Below are positions 31,523 through 39,974 of a stretch of DNA of 64,000 nt, in pieces. The position numbers and the translations under genes are program-made. The notes below the pieces were generated by a model. The model searched no databases and was not told the DNA's origin. It saw only the letters and a list, made by a program, of their open reading frames with translations. Source of the DNA: Marinirhabdus sp050859505 (lineage in GTDB: Bacteria; Bacteroidota; Bacteroidia; Flavobacteriales; Flavobacteriaceae); assembly GCF_050859505.1 (NCBI RefSeq), contig NZ_CP193934.1, forward strand, positions 2,232,001-2,296,000. Reading direction: 5' to 3'. Each line of letters opens with the position of its first letter. Positions within the stretch are counted from its first letter, which is position 1.

Positions 31523-32719
31523 CTATTTCTTTATAGTAAAGGTAAAAGTAGTTCCTTTTTCTAATTCTGAATCTAACGAAATGGTTCCCCCTAGTTTTGT
31601 AACAAGGTTTAAAACTGTCGCAAGCCCAATGCCAGAGCCTTTTTCACCGTATTTATCTTTTTTACCTATCGTCTTAAATAACTGAAATATAATTTCCTGC
31701 TTTTCTGTATCAATCCCAATGCCATTATCTTGCACGGTAAATTGATAATGGGTGTCAGTTTCAGCAAATGTAGAAGTTATAAAAGGTACTTTGTTATGAT
31801 TGTATTTAAGTGCATTGCCTACTAAGTTAATAAAAATTTGCAGGAGAGCTGGTTGGTTTACTTTAATGGAAATAGTATCCTTTGGATGTCTAAATTCTGC
31901 ATTGTCTACAAAAAGTATATCTTCTATTTCTTCATAAATTGATTGAAGAGGTATTTCTTTTTTTCTTTCAGAAAGTAAGTCGTCACTCTTATAATACCCC
32001 AGCATACCGTCTATATACTTATTTAGAGTAAGTGAAGATTCTTCAATATAATCTAGATATTGTATTCCTTGTTGGTCAAATTTAGAATTGTATTCTTCCC
32101 GCAATAATTTTGCTAAAGAGGTAATGTTGCCTAATGGCGATTTAAGATCGTGAGATACCAAACCTGCAAAATTCTTTAAATCCTGATTTCGTTGTTCTAA
32201 AAGAAGTTTGTTATTTTTTAATAAGATATTACTTCTGTGGAGTTCGAATAATTTTATCACCTGCTTTGCCATAGCGACAATGATAAGTTTTTGCTTTTCT
32301 GTAAGTTTTCTGGGTTTAGTGTCAAAAATACAGAGGGTTCCTAAAGGATATCCTTGTTGTGTGCGTAAAGGTGCTCCTGCATAAAAAATTGCATTATGTT
32401 CTTTTACAACAGGATTATCTGCAAAACGGATGTCTAATCGTGCATCTTCAACAATAAAGATATCTTCAGGTTCTAAAATGGCGTGGCCACAAAAAGAAAT
32501 GTCTCTTGGAGATTCGTTAAAAGGTACACCGTGGTGCGATTTCAAGAAGTTTCTATCTGTGTCCAGAAGTGTAACTAAGGCAATAGGAGTATCACATACG
32601 CCAGCAATTAGTTCTGTAATATCGTCGTATTCCTGCTCTGGAAGTGTATCTAAAAGACTGTAAGATTTTACTTCTTCTAAACGTTCTTTTTCATTAGAAG
32701 GATGTGTTGGGGCAATCAT
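31523..32719 (-). CDS. soluble GAF-domain sensor histidine kinase (copy 1)
   Basis: A 398-residue cytosolic kinase without membrane segments. A GAF domain lies at about 25-155 (ITLVTLLDTDRNFLKS, SFCGHAIL, YAGAPLRTQQGYPLGTLC). A coiled linker is followed by the HisKA dimerisation helix with the phosphorylated His in VSHDLKSPLGNI. The ATPase lobe has NLVGNALKY (N box), DNGIGID (G1) and KGSGIGLATV (G2). The ATG at 32719 gives the start shared with the paralogue (MIAP/MIPP). The downstream and upstream neighbours include no response regulator. It is the paralogue of the next upstream gene, 81 bases away. Confidence 0.9.
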   Translation of the reverse strand: MIAPTHPSNEKERLEEVKSYSLLDTLPEQEYDDITELIAGVCDTPIALVTLLDTDRNFLKSHHGVPFNESPRDISFCGHAILEPEDIFIVEDARLDIRFADNPVVKEHNAIFYAGAPLRTQQGYPLGTLCIFDTKPRKLTEKQKLIIVAMAKQVIKLFELHRSNILLKNNKLLLEQRNQDLKNFAGLVSHDLKSPLGNITSLAKLLREEYNSKFDQQGIQYLDYIEESSLTLNKYIDGMLGYYKSDDLLSERKKEIPLQSIYEEIEDILFVDNAEFRHPKDTISIKVNQPALLQIFINLVGNALKYNHNKVPFITSTFAETDTHYQFTVQDNGIGIDTEKQEIIFQLFKTIGKKDKYGEKGSGIGLATVLNLVTKLGGTISLDSELEKGTTFTFTIKK

Positions 32720-32800
32720 AAGGGGATTGGGTGCAAAATTTGTTAATAACACAAACGTCTTTTCAGTCACGACAGTCTGTAAATATATTTGAATTGTATT

Positions 32801-34006
32801 TTATTTTTTTAAAGAAAATTCAAAAGAGGTACCAATATTTGGTCGTGAGACAACTGTAATTATTCCTCCAAGATTGGTGATCAGCTTTTTTACTGTAGAA
32901 AGTCCAATACCGCTTCCTTTTTGTCCATTCCGGTCCATAGTACCCACGGTTGAAAACAAATCGAATAGTTTCGCTTGCTTATCTTTAGGGATTCCCATAC
33001 CATTGTCCGAAACTTTAAAAAAGTAACTGTCCGTCATTTCTTCAGCTTCAATATCGATCACGATTTTTTCCTTATCGTTATATTTCAAACTGTTGCCTAT
33101 CAGATTCATAAAAATTTGTTCCAAGGCAGCACGGTTGCCATATAATTCCAAATTATTTTCTGGGAGATTAATGTCACAGTTCATATTTATGTTTAGCAAC
33201 TCGATAATTTCTTCTAATAATTGTTGACTATCAAAATTTTCTTTGCCTTCTTCGGCTAACTTGTCGCTTTCGTAGTGATTTAAAAGTCCGGTAATATAAT
33301 CGCTTAATGTAAAGGAACTTTGTTTAAGATACGTTAAATACCCTATGGCTTTCTCATCTAGCTGGCTAGCATATTTCGCTTTTAGAATATCGGTTGTTAA
33401 AATAATGTTTGCCAGGGGCATTTTCATATCATGAGAAACTACTCCGGCAAAATTTTTAAGCTCATTGTTTTTGGCTTCTAGATCTATGTGGATATTTCTT
33501 AAAATATGATTGGCGCTGTGTAACTCAATGAGTTTAACTGTTTGTCTTGCTAATTTTTTAAGTCCTTCTACCTGTTTTTCCGAAAGTTTGTTAGGCTTGT
33601 TGTCTATAACACATAAGGTTCCTAATTTATAACCGTCCTTATCTACCAAACAAATGCCGGCATAAAAAGCAATGGGGTTTTCGGCTAACTTTGCATACGG
33701 ATGGTTCTTAAATGTGTCGTCCTTTTTTGTATCGTTCACTACAAAAACAGGATGATCCTCTCCTACAGCATAACTACAAAATGAGACATTACGATCACCA
33801 CTACAAATATCCATTCCTTGGGTAGATTTAAACCAAACATCATTCTCTTCAACAAATGAGATAAGTGATATTGGCATTTCTGAAATATGTGTAGCAAGAT
33901 TTGTTATCTGGTCGTACTCTTCTTCTTTATGGGTATATGAAATACCATAGCTTCGTAGCGCAGCCAGACGGTTTTGTTCGTTATGAGGTATTATGGGTGG
34001 TATCAT
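32801..34006 (-). CDS. soluble GAF-domain sensor histidine kinase (copy 2)
   Basis: A 401-residue kinase with the same order as its neighbour: GAF at about 25-155 (ISLISFVEENDVWFKS, SFCSYAVG, YAGICLVDKDGYKLGTLC), HisKA with VSHDMKMPLANI, and an ATPase lobe with NLIGNSLKY, DNGMGIP and KGSGIGLSTV. The GAF wording SFCxxAV and FYAG.. occurs in GAF domains attached to unusual signal proteins that bind small ligands. No membrane segment, no receiver domain and no partner regulator nearby. The pair probably arose by tandem duplication and may act on a distant regulator. Confidence 0.9.
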   Translation of the reverse strand: MIPPIIPHNEQNRLAALRSYGISYTHKEEEYDQITNLATHISEMPISLISFVEENDVWFKSTQGMDICSGDRNVSFCSYAVGEDHPVFVVNDTKKDDTFKNHPYAKLAENPIAFYAGICLVDKDGYKLGTLCVIDNKPNKLSEKQVEGLKKLARQTVKLIELHSANHILRNIHIDLEAKNNELKNFAGVVSHDMKMPLANIILTTDILKAKYASQLDEKAIGYLTYLKQSSFTLSDYITGLLNHYESDKLAEEGKENFDSQQLLEEIIELLNINMNCDINLPENNLELYGNRAALEQIFMNLIGNSLKYNDKEKIVIDIEAEEMTDSYFFKVSDNGMGIPKDKQAKLFDLFSTVGTMDRNGQKGSGIGLSTVKKLITNLGGIITVVSRPNIGTSFEFSLKK

Positions 34007-34114
34007 AGTTGAAACTCTTAATTAGGTGATAGAATTTCGATTGAATTAGGACAGCTAAGGTAATTCATTTTATGATAATATTAACGTTTGATGTTTAAAA
34101 CGCTAACAATTACT

Positions 34115-34879
34115 CTAAAAACGTTCAAACACACCTAGCCCGAAAAGTGCAAAGTCGTATTTTACAGGATCTTGTGAGTCTAATTTTCGTAGTGCTATAT
34201 CTAATTCTGCAAGCGCCTTTCCGTCATTTTGTTTGCGGTGTAATAACTTTAGTTTTCTGGCTACATTGCCACTGTGCACATCCAATGGGCAACTTAGCGC
34301 ACTTGTATGAATACGCTTCCAGATCCCTAAATCTACACCCGTAGTGGTATCGCGGACCATCCATCGTAAAAACATATTAATTCTCTTAGCTGCAGAATTT
34401 TTTAAGGGGTCACTCACATGTTTTTGTGTACGCGGAAGATGCGGCAGGCTGAAAAACTCTTTTTTAAATGCCGAAATCGCTCCTTGGGTTGATATTGACG
34501 TACTGTGTTCAGAAAAAATTGCTTCCAAACCGTCGCCAGATGTATATATATGCCGAAGTGCTTTTATAAAATATTGAAGATCTCCTCCGTTAAATGTTCT
34601 ATGCACAAAACCTGAAAGCGAATCCAGATCTTCTTCAGAAGCATGCATCACAAAATCATAAGGCGAATTATCCAGCAAATTCATTAGTTTTTTGCTGTTG
34701 TTTAAAATACTTTTTCTATTTCCCCAGGCGATGGTAGCCGTTAAAAATGCTGAAATTTCCACATCTTCTTTTTTGCTGAATTGATGCGGAATCTGGATAG
34801 GGTCACTCTCAATAAATTCTGGACGGTTGTACTGTAAAACCTTTTCGTCCAAAAATTCTTTGAGTTCCTTTTTATTCAT
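34115..34879 (-). CDS. TIGR02757/DUF2400 family protein
   Basis: A 254-residue soluble protein of a conserved family. The hallmarks are ISAFLTATIAWGNRKSI near 45, KRINMFLRWMVRD near 175, and CPLDVHSGNVARKLKLLHRKQND followed by LRKLDSQDPVKYDFALFGLG at the end. LDVHSGNVARKL recalls the VDTH-containing helix of HhH DNA glycosylases, and the FALFGLG end is typical. The family function is not established; a nucleic-acid role is an inference. It is 109 bases from the second kinase gene and 106 bases from the LolD-like gene. Confidence 0.8.
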   Translation of the reverse strand: MNKKELKEFLDEKVLQYNRPEFIESDPIQIPHQFSKKEDVEISAFLTATIAWGNRKSILNNSKKLMNLLDNSPYDFVMHASEEDLDSLSGFVHRTFNGGDLQYFIKALRHIYTSGDGLEAIFSEHSTSISTQGAISAFKKEFFSLPHLPRTQKHVSDPLKNSAAKRINMFLRWMVRDTTTGVDLGIWKRIHTSALSCPLDVHSGNVARKLKLLHRKQNDGKALAELDIALRKLDSQDPVKYDFALFGLGVFERF

Positions 34880-34967
34880 ATTGTTTATTTCACATTAAGC
34901 AAGCGCTATAGGCTATTATTTATTTATTTTCTCGAAGAAATTAGTGGGAATGTATTAATATTTTTTT

Positions 34968-34981
34968 CTCTAAACTCTAAA
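34968..34981. repeat. CTCTAAA heptamer repeat, two units
   Basis: Two tandem CTCTAAA units end four bases before the stop codon of the LolD-like gene (minus strand). The same heptamer, four times, abuts the stop of serC at 45098-45125. Confidence 0.75.
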
Positions 34982-34985
34982 CTAT

Positions 34986-35645
34986 TCAACTGCCACTAAC
35001 AATCACCCCGTCCTGCATCACCAACTTCCTATCTGCCATTTCAGCTAGTTCTTCATTGTGGGTTACAATCACGAAGGTTTGTCCAAATTCATCTCGCAAT
35101 TGGAAGAAAAGATTGTGAAGATTTTCTGCGCTTTCAGTATCTAGATTTCCGCTAGGCTCATCTGCTAATACAATGTCTGGGTTGTTAATGAGAGCTCTGG
35201 CTACTGCCACACGTTGTTGTTCCCCTCCAGAAAGTTCGTTGGGTTTATGGCTTTCACGGTGAGAAAGTCCTAAAAATTTGAGTAATTCTTTAGCCCTTTT
35301 TTCAGCTTCAGCCTTAGGTGTTTTTTTAATGAATGCAGGAATGCAAATATTTTCAAGTGCCGTAAATTCTGGTAACAGTTGATGAAACTGAAAAATAAAT
35401 CCTAACGACGCATTTCTAAAGGCCGCTAATTCCTTTCGGCTTAAGGTTGAAATTGCGGTATTGTTTATTTTTAATTCGCCTTCAGAAAAATGATCTAGTG
35501 TTCCCAAAATTTGAAGAAGTGTAGTTTTTCCAGCTCCGGAAGCTCCTACAATAGAGACAATTTCAGATTTCTTAATGTGTAAATCTACGCCTTTCAGCAC
35601 ATGCAGATCTTCGTAATATTTATGAATATTGTGTGCAGTAATCAC
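34986..35645 (-). CDS. lolD: LolD-like ABC transporter ATP-binding protein
   Basis: A 219-residue ABC ATPase. Walker A is GASGAGKT, the signature LSGGEQQRVAVARAL, and Walker B with the D-loop VLADEPSGNLD; Q-loop FQFHQLLPEFTALEN is exactly the LolD/MacB/FtsE type. LolD drives release of lipoproteins from the inner membrane for sorting to the outer membrane, with LolC/E permeases. No permease gene is adjacent, which is common in Bacteroidota. MacB- or FtsE-like function is an alternative, but length and the PEFTALENICIPAFI segment favour LolD. Confidence 0.82.
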   Translation of the reverse strand: MITAHNIHKYYEDLHVLKGVDLHIKKSEIVSIVGASGAGKTTLLQILGTLDHFSEGELKINNTAISTLSRKELAAFRNASLGFIFQFHQLLPEFTALENICIPAFIKKTPKAEAEKRAKELLKFLGLSHRESHKPNELSGGEQQRVAVARALINNPDIVLADEPSGNLDTESAENLHNLFFQLRDEFGQTFVIVTHNEELAEMADRKLVMQDGVIVSGS

Positions 35646-35690
35646 TTGGTTTTAATTTTTACGAAAGTACGTATTTATAGTAAAAGCAAC

Positions 35691-38135
35691 CTACGCTTTT
35701 TTATTGAACACGTCTTTTACATTATTGTAATCTATAAAATAAGTCACTCGTAGCGATACGGTGTTTTGTTTATCTTGATTAAAAAGGTTTTGTAAACTTT
35801 TGGAATACCCTAATTGTGACATTTTACTAATATTAAAAATCTGATTGCGATAGAGTAGGGAAGCCTCGCTGCCAGGGGCAAAACGCCATCTAAAGCTCAA
35901 GTCCAGATTCCAGATATTAAAGTTGGTGTTGGGGTCGTTTTCTGAAATATCATACGCTGTTACATCCTTCGTTCCGTCGTCATTCAATATAAAAAAGATA
36001 TCGTCGCTATAGTCTGCCGTGCTCCAAAAATTACGAAAACGTAAGTCAATCGCTTTAAAAGGATCAAAATTATAACTCGCAGTAAGTTTGTTTTCAATAC
36101 TCTTTATATCCCGTTGGCCAAAGAATACGTCTTCCTCTGTATTGTCAATATATCCAAAAACATCATTATTTACAGTGAATTCTGAACTTAGTATCATCGC
36201 AAACCGGTTCGAGAATCGATAGCGTGGTGAAACATCCACAAAGAAAGACCTCCTTGGATTGTTAAAAGCAGCTCTACCACCAACACCAATATCGTAGGCA
36301 AATTTCTTTCTGAAATCTGAGGATACAAAGGCACGTCCTCCTAAATTGGCTGGAAAAATCACAAATTTTCCAGCTACACGGGGTTCAAAATAGTCATTGT
36401 CTTTTGTATTGTAACTTCCATTAATCCCAAAAGCAAAGCGTTTTACAGTGGCAAAGAAGGTATCAAAGCTATAATCGTTGCGGGTTTGGATACTAGGCTT
36501 GTACAACCTCCTATGTCTGGCAGTGAGGGAGAATCGGTACCTGTTAAAGACTTCAGTAGGCTCAAAAATCTCGTACGAGACACCCGCCACAAAATTATTG
36601 TAGTTGTTAGTAAAATTTACACCTAAATCGTTAATGTCGAATGTTTTATTTGCAAAATCATGCCCTACCCGATACCTGAAATTTCCTTTAATTCTGAATA
36701 CATCCAACTCCGAACGAAAACCTGTTTTGAAACCGTCACTTTGGTTTACGTTGCTCACAATAGCACGACCAGAGGTTCGGAATCTATTGCCACTATCTGC
36801 CACATCAAACGCTAAGGCTGAAACATTTGCATCTCTAAAACTACCATCACGTGTTACATTGGTATTAACTAATGAGATAGAAGAGTTGTCGTTAAATTGT
36901 TGGTCCAAGACCGCTACGTTATAGTTAGCAATTGGTTCTAAAACTACTTCCCGAAAAGTACCAGTAAGTGTATCTTTAATTATAGCTTTTGTTTCGCCCG
37001 TAATTGTATTTAATACACCTATTCCTAAGTTGTTTTCGGTGCGGCCAGAAACTTTTATAGCGTTTAATAATTTTACACGGCTAGGATTTTCCAGTACTTT
37101 TTCTCGGCCTTCTATATCTAATCTACCACTGGGTGCGTTCCCAATTCTTCTGGAGAAGAATATGCCTCCTTTATTAAAGAGCTCGGTACCTTCAGAAAAA
37201 AACTGCCTGTTCTCACCAAAAGTTTGCTCAAATGGGCCAAGGTTAAGAGTGACATTATCAAAAGCTGCTTGACCAAAATCTGGAATTAGCGTAGCATCCA
37301 GTGTAAAACTATCGCTAAGTCCGTATTTTATATCTAAGCCAGCACTAAGGTTGGTTTCTGTTTCATCACCAATAGTAGTTACTACCCCTTGCGCAAATGG
37401 GAAAAATGTAAGTCGGACGGGAGGATCAATATCTCTTACGCCAACTACTTTACCATTGTATTGCGTTTCTTTACCAATACTGTTATTTATAAAGCTCCAT
37501 GTGTGTGTTTCGTTTCTGGTTTTAATTTCGCGGTAGAAATTTATGCTCCAGTTTTGAACTTCTTTTTCGGGAAATCGTAAGGCATTGTAAGGGATTTCAA
37601 ACTCTGCATACCAGCCTTTTTCATCGTAAGAAATCTGGCAGGAAAATACCACGTTGTATCCAAAATCCTGGTTGTTACTACTTACTCGGGAATCTCCTAT
37701 GGCTCCAGCGCTGGTTACGTAAAATCGAGTTTCGTTAAGACCATCATTGTAGGTATTAATGGCTACAGCTAAGCGGTCTGCTTGTACAAAAACATCGTCC
37801 CGCTGAGAGAATTGTTTAAAGATTTTTTCAGGATTGGGATCGTATAAATAGGCAGCAACATAGACTGCTTTATCGTTGTATGCGATTTTTACTTCACTTT
37901 GAAAATCAGCAGGGATAACTCCTTCATTTCCTGGCTGAAACATGTTAAAATTCCCGGAAGGAGTAATATTTTGCCAAATCAAGTCGCTTAAATCTCCATC
38001 AATAGTAGGGCTTTCGGTAATGCGTTGGGCGTGTAAAACTTTTCTGTTTTTATTGTCTGGCGTAAGTACTTCTTGGGCTGAAGCCAAGGTGAGGCCCAAA
38101 ATAAAAAAAAGATAACTGTAATAAAACCTACACAT
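35691..38135 (-). CDS. DUF5916 outer-membrane protein with CBM9-like N-terminal domain
   Basis: An 814-residue secreted protein. The signal peptide is followed at about 35-215 by a family-9 carbohydrate-binding-like domain (TESPTIDGDLSDLIWQ, VKIAYNDKAVYVAAYLYDP, YAEFEIPYNALRFPE). The rest is a large beta barrel with alternating strands (NFYREIKTRNETHTWSF, FRSELDVFRIKGNFRYRVG, LSFRWRFAPGSEASLLYRNQIF), typical of DUF5916. An FxxxQRDDVFVQADR motif is characteristic of the N-terminal part. It may bind a carbohydrate at the cell surface, but the ligand and transport role are unknown. It is alone, divergent from msrA, with 153 bases between starts. Confidence 0.82.
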   Translation of the reverse strand: MCRFYYSYLFFILGLTLASAQEVLTPDNKNRKVLHAQRITESPTIDGDLSDLIWQNITPSGNFNMFQPGNEGVIPADFQSEVKIAYNDKAVYVAAYLYDPNPEKIFKQFSQRDDVFVQADRLAVAINTYNDGLNETRFYVTSAGAIGDSRVSSNNQDFGYNVVFSCQISYDEKGWYAEFEIPYNALRFPEKEVQNWSINFYREIKTRNETHTWSFINNSIGKETQYNGKVVGVRDIDPPVRLTFFPFAQGVVTTIGDETETNLSAGLDIKYGLSDSFTLDATLIPDFGQAAFDNVTLNLGPFEQTFGENRQFFSEGTELFNKGGIFFSRRIGNAPSGRLDIEGREKVLENPSRVKLLNAIKVSGRTENNLGIGVLNTITGETKAIIKDTLTGTFREVVLEPIANYNVAVLDQQFNDNSSISLVNTNVTRDGSFRDANVSALAFDVADSGNRFRTSGRAIVSNVNQSDGFKTGFRSELDVFRIKGNFRYRVGHDFANKTFDINDLGVNFTNNYNNFVAGVSYEIFEPTEVFNRYRFSLTARHRRLYKPSIQTRNDYSFDTFFATVKRFAFGINGSYNTKDNDYFEPRVAGKFVIFPANLGGRAFVSSDFRKKFAYDIGVGGRAAFNNPRRSFFVDVSPRYRFSNRFAMILSSEFTVNNDVFGYIDNTEEDVFFGQRDIKSIENKLTASYNFDPFKAIDLRFRNFWSTADYSDDIFFILNDDGTKDVTAYDISENDPNTNFNIWNLDLSFRWRFAPGSEASLLYRNQIFNISKMSQLGYSKSLQNLFNQDKQNTVSLRVTYFIDYNNVKDVFNKKA

Positions 38136-38251
38136 GGGAGACTATAAAGAATAAGATGATAGTTTTGTCAAAGAAAATTCAGGAACAATTCACAAAACTA
38201 ACTCTCTACCAATTCTAGGCTTCCTAACAAAAAGTTAAAAAAAGCTATATT

Positions 38252-38283
38252 TTGTTAAGCCAAATTCTTAAACTCTAACTTTG
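38252..38283 (+). promoter_or_regulatory. full Bacteroidota-type promoter for msrA, directly at the start codon
   Basis: TTG (38252-38254), a 21-base spacer and TAACTTTG (38276-38283). The -7 element ends five bases before the msrA ATG at 38289, so the message is predicted to be leaderless or nearly so. Confidence 0.65.
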
Positions 38284-38288
38284 TAGTT

Positions 38289-38828
38289 ATGAAGGATACT
38301 ACCGAAAAAATTATATTTGCCGCAGGTTGTTTTTGGTGTACCGAAGCCGTTTTTCAGCGCATTAAAGGCGTAGAAAAAGTGGTTCCGGGCTATACAGGAG
38401 GCGCTATTAAAAACCCTGCCTATCGTGAAGTTTGTCAGGGTCGTACAGGACATGCAGAAGGTATAGAGGTTACCTATAACCCTAGCGAAATTACAATTGA
38501 TGAATTACTTGAAATCTATTTTGCCACCCACGATCCAACTACTTTAAATCAACAACAAAACGATAGGGGAACACAATACAGAAGTGCTATTTTTTATACT
38601 ACAGATGCTCAGAAAAAGGCCGCTGAAAATATGATATCTTTACTTGAAAAGGGAAATGTATTTGAAAATGATATTGTAACCGAAGTAACAGCGCTGGATA
38701 TTTTTTATGTTGCTGAAGTAGACCATCATGAATATTACAACAATAATAAAAGCCAGCCGTACTGTCAATTCATTATTGATCCGAAGGTGAAGAAAATAAA
38801 CAAATATTACTCAGATAAATTGAAATAA
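38289..38828 (+). CDS. msrA: peptide methionine (S)-S-oxide reductase
   Basis: A 179-residue repair enzyme that reduces the S-epimer of oxidised methionine, using thioredoxin. AAGCFWCTEAVF carries the catalytic C14 in the GCFWC motif. GYTGG, the EVTYNPSEI strand and DHHEYYNNN near the C-terminus are family features. Cytosolic; no signal peptide. There is no fused MsrB domain. It starts an operon with folE six bases downstream. No in-frame downstream Met would preserve the active site, so this start is firm. Confidence 0.95.
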   Translation: MKDTTEKIIFAAGCFWCTEAVFQRIKGVEKVVPGYTGGAIKNPAYREVCQGRTGHAEGIEVTYNPSEITIDELLEIYFATHDPTTLNQQQNDRGTQYRSAIFYTTDAQKKAAENMISLLEKGNVFENDIVTEVTALDIFYVAEVDHHEYYNNNKSQPYCQFIIDPKVKKINKYYSDKLK

Positions 38829-38834
38829 GCATAC

Positions 38835-39434
38835 ATGGCAAGCTATAAAAACACAGAAGAATACAATACTGAAGTAACTGAAAAATTAGCCGCTAATTTT
38901 TCAGAAATTCTGAAAGGAATTGGAGAAGATGTTGAAAGAGAGGGTATTGTAAAAACCCCCGAACGTGCAGCCAAAGCAATGCAGTTTCTTACCTCTGGGC
39001 ATTGCGAAGATCCTGCAGCCATCCTAAAAGGAGCTATGTTTGCGGAAGATTATAACGATATGGTTGTAGTAAAAGACATTGAACTATACTCTCTTTGCGA
39101 ACACCACATTTTGCCATTTTTTGGAAAAGCACATATTGCTTATATCCCAAATGGTCACATTGTAGGGCTGAGTAAAATTCCACGGGTTGTAGACGTGTTT
39201 GCTAGACGCTTACAAGTACAAGAACGTTTAACACACGATATTTTAGAATGCATTAATACTACCCTAAAACCAAAAGGAGTGGCTGTTGTAATAGAAGCTA
39301 GCCATATGTGTATGATGATGCGTGGTGTGCAAAAGCAAAATAGTGTTACCACAACTTCAGGTTTCCGTGGACAGTTTGAAAAAATAGAAACCCGTAATGA
39401 GTTTTTAAAACTGATTACGAGCAATTTGTCTTAA
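38835..39434 (+). CDS. folE: GTP cyclohydrolase I
   Basis: A 199-residue enzyme that converts GTP to dihydroneopterin triphosphate, the first step of folate and pterin synthesis. Zinc site CEHHILPF, the GLSKIPRVVDVFARRLQVQERL helix and the VVIEASHMCMMMRGV strand (third ligand Cys) are all intact, as are the TTTSGFRGQF residues that close the active site. It forms a decamer in known members. It follows msrA by six bases, so the two are co-transcribed; the next gene begins 64 bases downstream. Confidence 0.96.
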   Translation: MASYKNTEEYNTEVTEKLAANFSEILKGIGEDVEREGIVKTPERAAKAMQFLTSGHCEDPAAILKGAMFAEDYNDMVVVKDIELYSLCEHHILPFFGKAHIAYIPNGHIVGLSKIPRVVDVFARRLQVQERLTHDILECINTTLKPKGVAVVIEASHMCMMMRGVQKQNSVTTTSGFRGQFEKIETRNEFLKLITSNLS

Positions 39435-39498
39435 TAGACGTTGCAATTTATGGCATCTTTCTTGCGTTATTATGTATAGAATTTATAACACAACAGCA

Positions 39499-39807
39499 AT
39501 GAAAAACACAAAAATATCTAATCTAAAAAAAGGAATCTTATTTGATGCCATTGGGATGGTTTCCATGGCAATTCCTGTGGTTGGCCCTTTTCTCGATATA
39601 CTTTGGGCTCCGTTTGCCGCAAAAAAAATGAGCGATATGTACTCTGGCGAACAAGGAAAAATAGCTTCGGTAGTTGTATTTATTGAAGAAATATTACCCA
39701 TTACAGACTTTATACCAACCTTTACCCTAATGTGGTTATATACCTACGTATGGCAAGGTAAAAAAGATCCTGTGCCACAAACTATTGAGGTGGAAATTGT
39801 AGATTAG
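39499..39807 (+). CDS. small membrane protein of unknown function
   Basis: A 102-residue protein starting at the ATG at 39499 (MKNTKISNLKKGILFDAIGMV); an ATG 27 bases upstream is in frame but adds a polar stretch. Two hydrophobic segments are visible, one around AIGMVSMAIPVVGPFLDILWAPFAA and one around ITDFIPTFTLMWLYTYVW, joined by a short soluble loop (MSDMYSGEQGKIA). It may be a hairpin membrane protein. The end is acidic (IEVEIVD). It lies 64 bases after folE on the same strand and is followed by a terminator. Not recognised. Confidence 0.65.
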   Translation: MKNTKISNLKKGILFDAIGMVSMAIPVVGPFLDILWAPFAAKKMSDMYSGEQGKIASVVVFIEEILPITDFIPTFTLMWLYTYVWQGKKDPVPQTIEVEIVD

Positions 39808-39825
39808 TTAAATTTAAAAATTTAG

Positions 39826-39862
39826 AAATGCCTTCAGGATTTAATCTTGAAGGCATTTTTTT
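39826..39862. terminator. terminator after the small membrane protein
   Basis: AAATGCCTTCA (39826-39836) pairs with TGAAGGCATTT (39848-39858) and is followed by a T-run. Just beyond, CAGGATATATCCTG (39882-39895) is a perfect 14-bp palindrome in the 168-base gap. The TBDR gene converges on this hairpin, so it may serve both. Confidence 0.88.
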
Positions 39863-39974
39863 ATACTATAGATTTATAATTCAGGATATATCCTGCTTTC
39901 AAATGATGCTTAATCAAAGTTGTTTAAAGTGCCAGGGGTATTATCTTCGATTGCGCTCACACTGAAACTTCAAT

